The notes beneath the pieces are model-generated. The model made no database searches, was not told where the DNA came from, and worked only from the letters and a program-made list of their open reading frames with translations. The translations under genes and the position numbers were made by a program. Shown here piece by piece: positions 17,663 to 26,422 of a stretch of 64,000 nucleotides of DNA; within the stretch, counting starts at the first letter, position 1; every line of letters begins with the position of its first letter. The stretch covers positions 248,001-312,000 of the forward strand of contig CBCTHE010000001.1 of the NCBI GenBank assembly GCA_965146665.1, read 5' to 3'. The DNA is from Ructibacterium sp965146665. Lineage in GTDB: Bacteria; Bacillota; Clostridia; Monoglobales; Monoglobaceae.

Positions 17663-19285
17663 TCATTCCACCGCTAAAAAATAATAATAAACAGGCTGTC
17701 CGCCATAGATCAGCGACACGTCCAGATATTCATACTTGTCAGCCAAGGTCTTTTCCAGCGCCTCCGCCTGCTCCTTTTCCGTATCGGCACCGTAATAAAT
17801 CGTAATCACGCCGCTTTCATCATCAATCAGGGTATTGACCAGCTCTTCCGCCGCCGCGTTGATGTCCGTTCCCACGGTGCGGATGGCGCTTCCAACCATG
17901 CCCATAACGTCGCCCTTGCGGATCTCAAATCCGTCCACAGCAGAATCCCGGGCCGCGAAGGTAATCTGCCCGCACTTGACCGTCTCCATCATCTGGGTCA
18001 TGGCCTCCTGATTTGCCGCCGCGTCCGCGTCCTCGTCAAAGGCCAGTATGGCGGAGATCCCCTGGGGGATGTTACGGGTTGGTATCACAATGACATTCTG
18101 CCCGGTCAGGCCGTCAACCTGCTCGGCCGCCAGAATGATATTTTTATTGTTAGGCATCACAAAAACCGTGTCAGCCGGAACGCTCTGCACCGCGTTCAAA
18201 AGGTCCTGGGTGCTGGGGTTCATGGTCTGTCCGCCCTCCACCACCGCGTCCACGCCGATGCTCTGAAAGACCTCGTCCAGCCCCGGGCCCGCGGACACGG
18301 CCACAAACCCAAACGGCCTGCGTTTTTCATCTGGTTCCGCCGCCTCGGCGGCCTGTATGCGCTCCTCATGCTGGTATTTCATATTGTCGATCTTCAGGTT
18401 GGTGAGCTCGCCCAGCTTCAGCGCCTGCTCAATGACAAATCCGGGATGGTTGGTGTGAATATGTACCTTCACGATCTCATCCTCCTCAATCACGAGCATA
18501 CAGTCGCCCTTGGGACGGATCGCCGCCATAAACTGCGTGGTCTGCCGCTCCGGCGTCTTGTGAATCAAAAATTCCGTACAGTACAGGAACTTGATCTTTT
18601 CCGCTTCTTCTGTGCTCACCCGGACTGCTTTCGCGGTCTGGATGGCGGCCTCCTGATCCAGCCGCACAAAATTCCCTTCCGCGGCCAGAACAGCCCCCTC
18701 TAAAAGGGTGACCACGCCCATGCCGCCGGCATCCACCACGCCGGCCTGCTTCAGCACCGGCAGAATCTCCGGCGTCTGATCCAGGCTCTCCTTTGCCGCG
18801 GCCAGCAACGCCTTCATGAGCGCAAGGGGCTCCTGATACTGTCCGCCTTGACTCTCCGCAAATTCCGCAGTCTGGCGAACCACAGTGAGGATAGTCCCCT
18901 CGGTGGGCTTCATAACCGCACGGTAGGCCGTGTCCCGGCTCTCGCAGACCGCCGCAGTGATCTCCGCGGTTCCCAAGGCGTGATGGCCGTGGACCGCCGC
19001 GGCCAGTCCCCGCAGGATCTGGGACAGAATGACGCCGGAGTTCCCCCGGGCATTGCGCAGGGAGGATTTGGCCAGCACCTCCAGAATCTCGCCGGCTCCT
19101 GCCTCGGAACTGCAGGCCAGCGCTTCATCGGCCGCCGCACCAAAGGTCATGCCCATATTGGTCCCCGTATCCCCGTCCGGCACGGGAAATACATTACAGT
19201 CATTGATATGCTTTCTGTTATTCTGCAGATGATTGGAAGCAGATGCAATCATCTGCCGTATTGCTTCGCTGTGTAACTCTTCCAC
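17663..19285 (-). CDS. fakA: DAK2 domain fatty acid kinase FakA/YloV-like
   Basis: 540 residues from the GTG at 19285, chosen because AAGGAGG lies seven bases before it and because it fits the family N-terminus; an upstream ATG at 19357 has no such site and runs back into the yloU gene. The N-terminal DAK2 kinase domain has PVPDGDTGTNMG and NARGNSGVILSQI. The C-terminal half resembles the YloV/DegV-like domain. In Firmicutes FakA phosphorylates FakB-bound fatty acids for use in phospholipid synthesis; that substrate is inferred from the family. The order yloU-yloV-recG is conserved in Firmicutes. No fakB is in the window. Confidence 0.9.
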   Translation of the reverse strand: MEELHSEAIRQMIASASNHLQNNRKHINDCNVFPVPDGDTGTNMGMTFGAAADEALACSSEAGAGEILEVLAKSSLRNARGNSGVILSQILRGLAAAVHGHHALGTAEITAAVCESRDTAYRAVMKPTEGTILTVVRQTAEFAESQGGQYQEPLALMKALLAAAKESLDQTPEILPVLKQAGVVDAGGMGVVTLLEGAVLAAEGNFVRLDQEAAIQTAKAVRVSTEEAEKIKFLYCTEFLIHKTPERQTTQFMAAIRPKGDCMLVIEEDEIVKVHIHTNHPGFVIEQALKLGELTNLKIDNMKYQHEERIQAAEAAEPDEKRRPFGFVAVSAGPGLDEVFQSIGVDAVVEGGQTMNPSTQDLLNAVQSVPADTVFVMPNNKNIILAAEQVDGLTGQNVIVIPTRNIPQGISAILAFDEDADAAANQEAMTQMMETVKCGQITFAARDSAVDGFEIRKGDVMGMVGSAIRTVGTDINAAAEELVNTLIDDESGVITIYYGADTEKEQAEALEKTLADKYEYLDVSLIYGGQPVYYYFLAVE

Positions 19286-19322
19286 GATCTTTCCTCCTTC
19301 TGGTAACAGTTCCGGGCTCCGC

Positions 19323-19685
19323 CTATCCCTGCTGGTGCACACGGATACTTTCCACATTGACGGTTACGGAATGTACCTCAAGGCCTGTCATTTCTTCCAC
19401 CTGATATTTCACGCTGTTCTTTACAATCTCGCCCACCGTGCCGATGTTGACACCGTATTCCATAATCACATAAAGGGCGATGTCCAGCGCGTTTTCATTG
19501 ACTCTGATTTTGATCCCGCGGTCCATGCTCTCTTTCTTCAAAAGGCTGGCCAGCCCGTCCTTGCTGCTCCGGGTCGCCATACCCACCACGCCGTAGCATT
19601 TGGTGGCGGCATAGCCCGCCAGCTTTGAGATCACATGATTTGAGATCCGGATCAAGCCCCGTTCATTTTTTACTTCAGCAGACAT
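19323..19685 (-). CDS. Asp23/Gls24 family envelope stress protein (YloU-like)
   Basis: 120 residues, a single Asp23 domain with the typical GYAATKCYGVVGMATR region near 27-42 and a beta-rich C-terminus. The family includes abundant alkaline-shock and membrane-associated proteins; this YloU-type member commonly precedes the DAK2 protein gene, as here. GAGGAG upstream of its ATG lies within the end of the preceding ATPase gene, which it overlaps by 11 bases. Confidence 0.92.
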   Translation of the reverse strand: MSAEVKNERGLIRISNHVISKLAGYAATKCYGVVGMATRSSKDGLASLLKKESMDRGIKIRVNENALDIALYVIMEYGVNIGTVGEIVKNSVKYQVEEMTGLEVHSVTVNVESIRVHQQG

Positions 19686-21771
19686 GTTCTATCTCCTCCT
19701 CTAAATGACTGATCGCGGCACCGGTCTCCGCCGCGTTTTCCACGTCTCTCCTGTGACAGGTAAACAGCAGTATCTGTCGTTTTTCCGCCAGCCGCTTCAA
19801 AAGCTCCAGCGCCGCCTTTGCCCGGGTGTCGTCATAGGCCATCAGGAAATCATCCAGAAACAGCGGCTCGCCGCCGGTTCCAATCAGCTCCCCCAGCGCG
19901 GCCCGAAGAGCAAAGTAAATCTGTTCAAAGGTGCCGCGGCTGAAATACTCGGCCTCGTGCAGGGCAGTGCCCCGCGGCGCCAGCTGGAGCCGGTAATCCT
20001 GAGACACCCGCACATCCTTATACTTGCCTGATGTCAGTATATCCAAATACGCATTGACTCTTGCATTGACCAGTGGTGTAAAATCAGATTTTCTTTTTTC
20101 ATATACAAGGGAAAAGACCTCTGCCGCCATTTCCGCCGCTTTGAGCTCCTTTTCCTGCTCGCTGATATCCTGGTCGAGCTGACGGAGTTCAGCCTCCAGA
20201 TCCGCCGGGTTCCGTCCGCCGCGGAATACATAGCTGAGCTCACCCTCCAGCTCCTTGACCGCCACGGCCGCCTCCATCTGCGTCTGCCGCACCGCCTGGA
20301 GCCTGCCGGAAAAGTCCCCGGTGAGAATGCCGGCATTCTGCGACAGCGCGGCCCGGGCCGCTTCGGCCTCCGCCCGGAGGATCTCCGGATCCTCGCCGTC
20401 CATCAGCGCGTCAAAGGCACTTTGGAAGCTGTCCGCCTCCAGCATGGAACTTCTGCAGAGCTCCATGCCATCCCGCAGAGCTTTGGCACTCTCAGCGCCA
20501 TACGCCTGAAGCAATTCCGCAAGTTCCCGCCGATTCTTCTCTTTTTCCGCGGTCTGCTGGGCCGCAAGCTGGACCAGGGCATCCAGCTCCTGCGCGGCGC
20601 GCCGCGCCTCCCGCCGGCCCTGCGTCAAACGTCCAAGCCCTGCCGCCGCGCAGGCCAGGCCGGCAAGCCCCGCGGCCGCCGTTCCCGCTATCCAGAAGGG
20701 GAGCCGGCATATGGCCAAAATCAGGGCGAGCGCCAAAAGGCCAATTCCAGCCCCAGCCAGCCGCCAGCCTGTTTTTTCTGTCTTTCTGCCTCCGGCCGCC
20801 CGCTGATTGGCCTTTTCCTTATCATACCCTATCCGGTCGTTTTGGTCAAGCGTTTCCGCATTTCTTTCCAACACCTCTGCTCTCCTGACCATCTCCTCGG
20901 TCAGGTCCCGGAACTGTTGGCACGCCTTCCGGTTCCGCGCGCTTTGCGCCTTCTCCCGGAGGAGCTGTGCCTGCTCCCATTTTTTAAGCCGGGCGTCCAT
21001 GGTCCGCAGCTTTGTCTGCACTTCCGCGGCCGCCGCCAGCTCCTCCGCCTGGGTTTCCGCTGTTTTGAGCCTCTGCCGCTCCTGCGTAATCCGATTCTGG
21101 ACAGCCTCTCTCTGCCGCATACTTGTGTTCAGATGGTACTGCTCCTGCAGTTTTTCCTCCCGCTCCTTGCGCAGAATATCCAGCCGTCCCGGACTGCTTC
21201 GGCGGTCCCTGGCCTTGACCGCCCGTTTGGCCCGCTCCAGCTCCTCCAGGGTGCGCTCCGCGGAAATCTCCTCCTCGCCGGTATCCCTAAGGTTCAGAAG
21301 CCGCCTGCTCAATTCCTCATCCTTTCCGGCCATGCTGGCTCCCTCCTGCCGGAGCCAGTACGTCTTTTCAAACACGGCCGCAGGCACGCCCATCAGCGCC
21401 TCGCCCAAATGCTCGGCCGTATAGCCGGGAACAGGCTCGCCGGTATGAACATCAAGGATCTCGGTCCTGTCTCCCGCGGCCGTTTTCCCGAACCGCCTTC
21501 GGATTTCCAAGGCCCTGCCATCCGTCTCCAGGCGCAGTATTCCCTCCGCAGTCTTTTCGTTCCACGGAATGATTCGTTCACGATCCCGCAGGGTACCGGC
21601 TGTTTTTCTCTGGTTTGGCACACCGTAAAGCATCACCCGGAGAAAAAGCTGGATGGTGGACTTGCCCGCCTCGTTCGGGCCGCAGATCACATGCAGGCCT
21701 TCCTGAAACCGCAGGGTCTGGTTTTCAAACCGCCCAAACCGGACCAGAACCGCCTCTGTCAAGCGTATCAT
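19675..21771 (-). CDS. SbcC/YhaN-like ATPase with coiled coil and internal membrane segments
   Basis: 698 residues. The N-terminus has an SMC/Rad50-type Walker A (GPNEAGKST, near 32-40). Long Glu/Arg/Ala-rich coiled coils follow. The C-terminus has the ABC-type signature region (YFSRGTFEQIYFALR) and a Walker B of the form LFLDDF. Two hydrophobic stretches (about 335-378) interrupt the coiled coil, which is unusual for a soluble SbcC but known for YhaN-type proteins, so membrane attachment is likely. Its start overlaps the nuclease gene by four bases (ATGA), so the pair probably forms an SbcCD-like DNA end-processing complex. The exact substrate is unknown. Confidence 0.87.
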   Translation of the reverse strand: MIRLTEAVLVRFGRFENQTLRFQEGLHVICGPNEAGKSTIQLFLRVMLYGVPNQRKTAGTLRDRERIIPWNEKTAEGILRLETDGRALEIRRRFGKTAAGDRTEILDVHTGEPVPGYTAEHLGEALMGVPAAVFEKTYWLRQEGASMAGKDEELSRRLLNLRDTGEEEISAERTLEELERAKRAVKARDRRSSPGRLDILRKEREEKLQEQYHLNTSMRQREAVQNRITQERQRLKTAETQAEELAAAAEVQTKLRTMDARLKKWEQAQLLREKAQSARNRKACQQFRDLTEEMVRRAEVLERNAETLDQNDRIGYDKEKANQRAAGGRKTEKTGWRLAGAGIGLLALALILAICRLPFWIAGTAAAGLAGLACAAAGLGRLTQGRREARRAAQELDALVQLAAQQTAEKEKNRRELAELLQAYGAESAKALRDGMELCRSSMLEADSFQSAFDALMDGEDPEILRAEAEAARAALSQNAGILTGDFSGRLQAVRQTQMEAAVAVKELEGELSYVFRGGRNPADLEAELRQLDQDISEQEKELKAAEMAAEVFSLVYEKRKSDFTPLVNARVNAYLDILTSGKYKDVRVSQDYRLQLAPRGTALHEAEYFSRGTFEQIYFALRAALGELIGTGGEPLFLDDFLMAYDDTRAKAALELLKRLAEKRQILLFTCHRRDVENAAETGAAISHLEEEIEHVC

Positions 21772-22874
21772 CCGTTTTGTCCCCCTTCCATTGCCTCCAG
21801 TCCAATTCTGACTGCCCGCAGGCCAATCTCCTTTTCCGTCTCAGACATGGCGGCAATTCTCTCCAGCATTTCAGACACAAAGGCGCCGCGCAGGCTGGGC
21901 TCCTCCGCAAGCTCCTCCAGGGTATAGTCCGGCACAGTCTTATCAAGCACCTCAAGGTAAAACGCCCGGTCTCTGAGCTGTTCTGTCAGAAACTCCGGCT
22001 GTGCCAGCCCCCGCCGTGCTCTGCCGGTCAGGGACAGCTTATAGAGATCCTCCGCACCGCCGGCCTGCGCCAAAGCGCGCTCCGCCGCCTCCAGAACCTG
22101 CATGCTGTCCTCCATTCCGGTAAGATCCGCGTCCACATGCCAAAAGCTCCTGCGGCTGACCGGTATCCACTCGGCCCGCACAGCGTTCCGCCGGAGCTCT
22201 CCCGCCAGATATCCCTTTCTGCCCTCCTCGTCAAAGCCCCTGCCCTCCGGGATGCCGGGATAGGCAAAACCGGTCCGGCCCAGCCGCTTAAGTCCGCTGT
22301 ATTGATGCACATGGCCAAGGGCGGCGTAGTCCGCGCCGCTCTGTTCCAGCACAGGCCGTTCTATGGGATTATAGATACTGTTCCCCCCTTCGGATACCAG
22401 CTCGCCGTGCAGAACCAGCACATTGGTCCAGTCCGGCGCCAGCTCCAGCTGTGACAAAAGCGGCTGTTTTTCATGCTGCTGCCCAAAGCTCCGCCCATGA
22501 ATCCGGATCTGCCATTGGGGAAAGTCCACAAACTCCATTTCGGTTCCGAAAATGTGCACATTTTCGCTCCATTCCTCCGTACGGTACGGTGACTCCGCGG
22601 TCAGGGGATCATGATTGCCCGCCGCAATCAGCACCTGTGTTCCAGGCATGCTCGAAAAACACCGCTTCAGATACGCAACGGTGTCCGCCGAAACATAGCG
22701 CCCGTCAAAGAGGTCTCCGCTGATCAGGAACAGATCCGCCTCAGCCGCCCGATCCGCAATTTTCTGAAAAGTCTGCATGACCTCCTTCCGCCGCAGAGAA
22801 GCCTGCCTGGGCGTAAACCGGGCAGAAAACGGCGTATCAAAATGCACGTCCGCTGTATGAACAAAGGTTGGCAT
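21768..22874 (-). CDS. SbcD/YhaO-like metallophosphoesterase (DNA exonuclease subunit)
   Basis: 368 residues. All calcineurin-like phosphoesterase motifs are visible: TADVHFDTPF near 7-16, SGDLFDGRYV, AAGNHDPL, VLHGELV and ALGHVH. These bind two metal ions, usually Mn. The C-terminal third is a capping domain. It is first in the group and translationally coupled to the SbcC/YhaN-like ATPase. GGGGGAAT precedes the ATG. It probably supplies the nuclease activity of the complex. Confidence 0.9.
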   Translation of the reverse strand: MPTFVHTADVHFDTPFSARFTPRQASLRRKEVMQTFQKIADRAAEADLFLISGDLFDGRYVSADTVAYLKRCFSSMPGTQVLIAAGNHDPLTAESPYRTEEWSENVHIFGTEMEFVDFPQWQIRIHGRSFGQQHEKQPLLSQLELAPDWTNVLVLHGELVSEGGNSIYNPIERPVLEQSGADYAALGHVHQYSGLKRLGRTGFAYPGIPEGRGFDEEGRKGYLAGELRRNAVRAEWIPVSRRSFWHVDADLTGMEDSMQVLEAAERALAQAGGAEDLYKLSLTGRARRGLAQPEFLTEQLRDRAFYLEVLDKTVPDYTLEELAEEPSLRGAFVSEMLERIAAMSETEKEIGLRAVRIGLEAMEGGQNG

Positions 22875-22928
22875 GAATCATTCCCCCGCATCGTTTCAGG
22901 CTGTGGCTGCAGTTTGACTGTAACCCGC

Positions 22929-22964
22929 AAAAGTCAAAGAAAGGACGTCTTGCAAAACGTCCTT
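22929..22964 (-). terminator. Terminator after yebC
   Basis: Minus strand: an 8-bp stem AAGGACGT/ACGTCCTT (22957-22964 with 22941-22948) with an eight-base loop, followed by a U-rich tract broken by GAC. It lies about 85 bases past the yebC stop. Confidence 0.65.
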
Positions 22965-23048
22965 CCCGCTCTTCTATTGGTGTAAAAGATACCCCAGAAC
23001 GCCGAACCGCTTACGGCAACGGGGCCGCCGCGGACCGGACGCGGCATC

Positions 23049-23792
23049 CTACGCCTCTTCCTCATCGGGCATTTCCCAGGTGTGGTACACGTTCTGCACA
23101 TCGTCGTTCTCTTCCAGCATGTCGATGAGCCTCTCCATTTTCGTCACCGCTTCAGGATCATCCAGCGCAGCGGTGGTCTGGGGAATATAGTTGATCTCCG
23201 CCTGTACAAAGCTGTAACCCGCCTTTTCCAGCGCCTCACGTACCGCGCTGAAGGATTCCACCGCGGTCATGATTTCATAGCACTCGTCCTCCACATTGAA
23301 ATCGTCAGCGCCGGCTTCCAGCGCGTCCATCATCAAGGTGTCCTCGTCCATTCCCTCGGCTTTTTCCACAACCAGAACGCCCTTGCGGTCAAACATAAAG
23401 CTGACACAGCCGTTCTGGCCCAAATTCCCGCCGTTTTTATCAAAGTAATGGCGCAGATCTCCCGCGGTACGGTTTTTATTGTCAGTCAGCGTCTCAACGA
23501 TCACCGCGATTCCGCTTGGTCCATAGCCCTCATAGACCATCTCAAAGTACTCGTTGGCATTGCCTTCACCAGAAGCCTTTTTAATGCTTCTCTGGATGGT
23601 GTCGTTTGGCATGTTGTTCGCCTTGGCCTTGGCAATGGCATCACGCAGCTTTGAATTCGAATCCGGATCCGGGCCCCCTTCCTTGACCGCGACCATAAGC
23701 TCTCTGCCCAGCTTGGTGAAAATCTTCCCGCGCTTGGCGTCAATGGCCCCTTTCTTCCTTTTGATGGTTGCCCATTTCGAATGTCCTGACAT
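23049..23792 (-). CDS. yebC: YebC/PmpR family regulator or translation factor
   Basis: 247 residues with the standard N-terminus SGHSKWATIKRKKGAIDAKR and full family length. The family was described as DNA-binding regulators; more recent work on YebC-type proteins links them to translation of proline-rich stretches. Which role applies here cannot be told. AGGAGG precedes the ATG. It follows the SPFH gene in the same direction after a gap with a strong hairpin, so it may be transcribed separately. Confidence 0.93.
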   Translation of the reverse strand: MSGHSKWATIKRKKGAIDAKRGKIFTKLGRELMVAVKEGGPDPDSNSKLRDAIAKAKANNMPNDTIQRSIKKASGEGNANEYFEMVYEGYGPSGIAVIVETLTDNKNRTAGDLRHYFDKNGGNLGQNGCVSFMFDRKGVLVVEKAEGMDEDTLMMDALEAGADDFNVEDECYEIMTAVESFSAVREALEKAGYSFVQAEINYIPQTTAALDDPEAVTKMERLIDMLEENDDVQNVYHTWEMPDEEEA

Positions 23793-23852
23793 AAGTGTAA
23801 AACCTCCTAAAATCTTTGCTTATCCTATACGCTGCGTCCCGGGACATGAAAC

Positions 23853-23875
23853 CGGGAGGGGGATTCCCCCTCCCG
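23853..23875. repeat. Perfect 10-bp G/C hairpin between the SPFH gene and yebC
   Basis: CGGGAGGGGG (23853-23862), loop ATT, CCCCCTCCCG (23866-23875). No T tract follows on either strand, so it is not a standard terminator. On the minus strand the eight bases GGTTTCAT occur on both sides of the hairpin. Confidence 0.8.
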
Positions 23876-23914
23876 TATGAAACCTGTTCACAGCAAAACG
23901 CAGGCAAAATGCTG

Positions 23915-24850
23915 TTATTTCTTTACAGTCAGATCGCCGTCCTCGGCCAGTTCCTTAATGCTGGTGACCAGACCGGCAAGCCCCTGTATTTCAGACGGGA
24001 TGATAATTTTGGTTGCCCGGCCGTCCGCGGCCTTGGCAAACGCCTCCAGACTCTTGATGGCAATGACCTGCTCCGTGGGGCTGGCCTCATTGAGCATCCG
24101 CAAACCTTCTGCGGTGGCCTTCTGGACCTCCAGAATAGCCTGTGCTTCACCTTCCGCCACCCGGATGGCCGCTTCCTTCTCCGCCTCCGCCTGCAGAATC
24201 TGAGACTGTTTTTCCGCCTCCGCCTGCAGAATTCTGGATTCCTTTTCACCTTCCGCGACCAAGACTGCGGACTTCTTTTCGCCCTCTGCCCGCAGAATTG
24301 CCTCACGGCGTTCCCGCTCTGCCTTCATCTGTTTTTCCATGGCTTCCCGGATTCCCGCGGGCGGAATGATGTTCTTCAGCTCCACGCGGTTAACCTTGAT
24401 ACCCCAGGGATCTGTGGCCTCATCCAGGATGGACCGCATCTGGGTATTGATGACATCCCGGGAGGTCAGACTCTCGTCCAGCTCCATATCGCCGATGATG
24501 TTACGCAGGGTGGTGGCAGTCAGATTCTCTATGGCAGACATTGGCATATCCACACCATAGGTATACAGCTTGGGATCCGTGATCTGGAAATAGACCACCG
24601 TGTCAATCTGCATGGTGACATTATCCTTGGTGATAACCGGCTGGGGCGGGAAGTCCACCACCTGCTCCTTCAGGCTCACCCGCTTTGCGACACGGTCAAT
24701 CATAGGGGCCTTAAAATGGAGTCCCACGCCCCAGGTCGCATGAAACGCGCCCAGACGTTCGATGACATAGGACTGTGCCTGGGGCACGATCTTGATACAG
24801 GAAATCAACAGCAGAATGACAATTACGAGTATACCAATTAAAAAAGGCAT
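23915..24850 (-). CDS. SPFH/band 7 membrane protein (slipin/QmcA-like)
   Basis: 311 residues from the ATG at 24850, preferred over an ATG 36 bases upstream because AGGAAGG lies five bases before it. One N-terminal membrane helix (about 2-20) is followed by the band 7 domain (about 25-190) and a long Glu/Ala/Gln helical region (about 190-260) made of heptad-like repeats such as RILQAEAEKQSQ. Such proteins form large oligomers in membrane microdomains, and in bacteria they are usually encoded beside NfeD proteins, as here. A scaffold or protease-regulating role is inferred from the family. Confidence 0.92.
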   Translation of the reverse strand: MPFLIGILVIVILLLISCIKIVPQAQSYVIERLGAFHATWGVGLHFKAPMIDRVAKRVSLKEQVVDFPPQPVITKDNVTMQIDTVVYFQITDPKLYTYGVDMPMSAIENLTATTLRNIIGDMELDESLTSRDVINTQMRSILDEATDPWGIKVNRVELKNIIPPAGIREAMEKQMKAERERREAILRAEGEKKSAVLVAEGEKESRILQAEAEKQSQILQAEAEKEAAIRVAEGEAQAILEVQKATAEGLRMLNEASPTEQVIAIKSLEAFAKAADGRATKIIIPSEIQGLAGLVTSIKELAEDGDLTVKK

Positions 24851-24889
24851 AAAACCCTTCCTTTCCCTGTCCATGGGACAGCGCAAACC

Positions 24890-25324
24890 TCAGTCCAGCT
24901 TTTTCACAATCGCGTGGACGCCCTCTATTGACACTACCTTTACTTTTTCACCGTCATCAATGGTCTCGCCGTTCTGTCCGGAGGCGGACCAGACCTGGCC
25001 CATCACCTTGATCTGCCCCTTGTTTTCTATGGGGTCAATGCGCCGAAGGACCACGCCCTCCTGCTCCAGCAGCCTGTCCGCATTGGTGCTGGTCTTTTTC
25101 TGATTCCGGAATTTCCGGCTCAGCGGCGCCGTCAGAACCAGCAGAACCGCAGATACCGCCACAAAGACCAGCATCTGCACCATAATACTGCCGCCCAGAG
25201 CCGCAGTAATGGCCGAAACCACCGCAGCCAGCGCCATCCAAATGGAGACCAGGGATATGGTCACGCCCTCAATCACGCCCAGAACAACCGCTGTCGCCAG
25301 CCATACAATCACTGCACCTGTCAT
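24890..25324 (-). CDS. NfeD family membrane protein
   Basis: 144 residues. The N-terminal half has two to three hydrophobic helices (about 5-75). The C-terminal half (about 85-144) is an OB-fold domain (LEQEGVVLRRIDPIENKG, GETIDDGEKVKVVS). This is the short NfeD form without the ClpP-like protease domain, the usual partner of SPFH proteins. The SPFH gene starts 39 bases downstream, so the two are one unit. Confidence 0.92.
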   Translation of the reverse strand: MTGAVIVWLATAVVLGVIEGVTISLVSIWMALAAVVSAITAALGGSIMVQMLVFVAVSAVLLVLTAPLSRKFRNQKKTSTNADRLLEQEGVVLRRIDPIENKGQIKVMGQVWSASGQNGETIDDGEKVKVVSIEGVHAIVKKLD

Positions 25325-25351
25325 CTTATCTCACCTGATTTCTATCCGGCA

Positions 25352-25834
25352 TCAATATGCCCGTTTATAGCCTCCGCTGCGCTTTCCGTCGTTGCTCCGC
25401 TTTAAATCTTGAAACTTCTCGTCGCTGTCCTGCTTGAATTTCTGGAGCATGTCGTCAAAGGTCATATCACCGCCGCCGCGCTTGCGCACGAATTCAAACT
25501 CCTCCGGCGGCTGCTTGGGGCCGTTGTTGTTATTCTGCTGGGGTCTCCGCTCATAGCGTTTCTGGCGGGGCTGCCTCCGCTCTTCCTTCCGGGCGCCGCC
25601 ACCGCCCTCCACCTGCTTGATGGAGAGACTGATCTTTCCCTTGTCCATGCCAATGACTTTGACCTTGACCTTCTGGCCCTCCTTCAAATGCTGCTTGATA
25701 TCACTGACATATTCAGATGCTATCTCTGAAATATGGACCAGTCCGGTCTTGCCGCTCTCCAATTCCACAAAAGCACCGAACGCCGCGATCCCCGTAACCT
25801 TACCTTCAACTACCGAACCTACTTCAATTTGCAT
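25352..25834 (-). CDS. S1 RNA-binding protein (YabR-like)
   Basis: 160 residues. One S1 domain occupies about 1-72 (GSVVEGKVTGIAAFGAFVEL and GLVHISEIA). The rest is a basic, Arg/Gln/Asn-rich low-complexity tail ending near KRSGGYKRAY, which may bind RNA. The position after divIC matches Bacillus yabR. The 134-base gap to divIC and the 27-base gap to the NfeD gene leave co-transcription possible. Its function is likely linked to ribosomes or RNA but is not established. Confidence 0.88.
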   Translation of the reverse strand: MQIEVGSVVEGKVTGIAAFGAFVELESGKTGLVHISEIASEYVSDIKQHLKEGQKVKVKVIGMDKGKISLSIKQVEGGGGARKEERRQPRQKRYERRPQQNNNNGPKQPPEEFEFVRKRGGGDMTFDDMLQKFKQDSDEKFQDLKRSNDGKRSGGYKRAY

Positions 25835-25968
25835 GTTCTTCCATAATCCTTCCCAGAGGGGATCCCCTCCTATGTAATTTTAAAATAACTCTTCTCATAA
25901 TTGATCAGGAAACCGATCAAGTCCCCCAAAACTTCCGGACTGAGGCAGACGGAAAAGCCCCGGACGGA

Positions 25969-26343
25969 TCAGTCGCTCTTGTTCGAGTCGCTTTTGTTCG
26001 CGTCGACAAAAACCCGTTCATTGGGCTCTACCAAGCCCAGCTTTTCCCTTGCGATCCGCTCCAAATACGCCGGATCATTCAAATTATCAAGTTCCTCCTG
26101 CAGTTTTTCCGTCTGCTGGCTGGCCGCGCTGATCTTCTCCTGCAGTGCGTCAATCTCCTGGTTCTTCTTGGAAATAGTCACCTGCTGCCAGATCATCACA
26201 TAGACGAAATACACCACAAATCCGATTGCCAGCATTGCAAACACAAACCGCCGCGGGTTGAGCTTCCGCTTTGTTTTTTTGCCGGCCGCTGGTTTCGCCT
26301 GAGAAGCATATACCTGCCGCTTGCTGCCAGATACCTCTCTCAC
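25969..26343 (-). CDS. divIC: Septum formation initiator FtsB/DivIC family
   Basis: 124 residues from a GTG start. A basic cytosolic N-terminus is followed by one membrane helix (about 33-52) and an external coiled coil (about 55-90), then the conserved YLERIAREKLGLVEPNE motif. It is a division protein acting with FtsL and DivIB at the septum. The neighbourhood yabP-yabQ-divIC-yabR is that of Bacillus and other spore formers, which supports DivIC rather than FtsL. Confidence 0.9.
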   Translation of the reverse strand: MREVSGSKRQVYASQAKPAAGKKTKRKLNPRRFVFAMLAIGFVVYFVYVMIWQQVTISKKNQEIDALQEKISAASQQTEKLQEELDNLNDPAYLERIAREKLGLVEPNERVFVDANKSDSNKSD

Positions 26344-26422
26344 GACAACGCCGCCTTTCTTGGATATAGATATATATTTTGATTATATCCTAAAGTCGGT
26401 GCTTTGTCAACGAAAAATTTCT

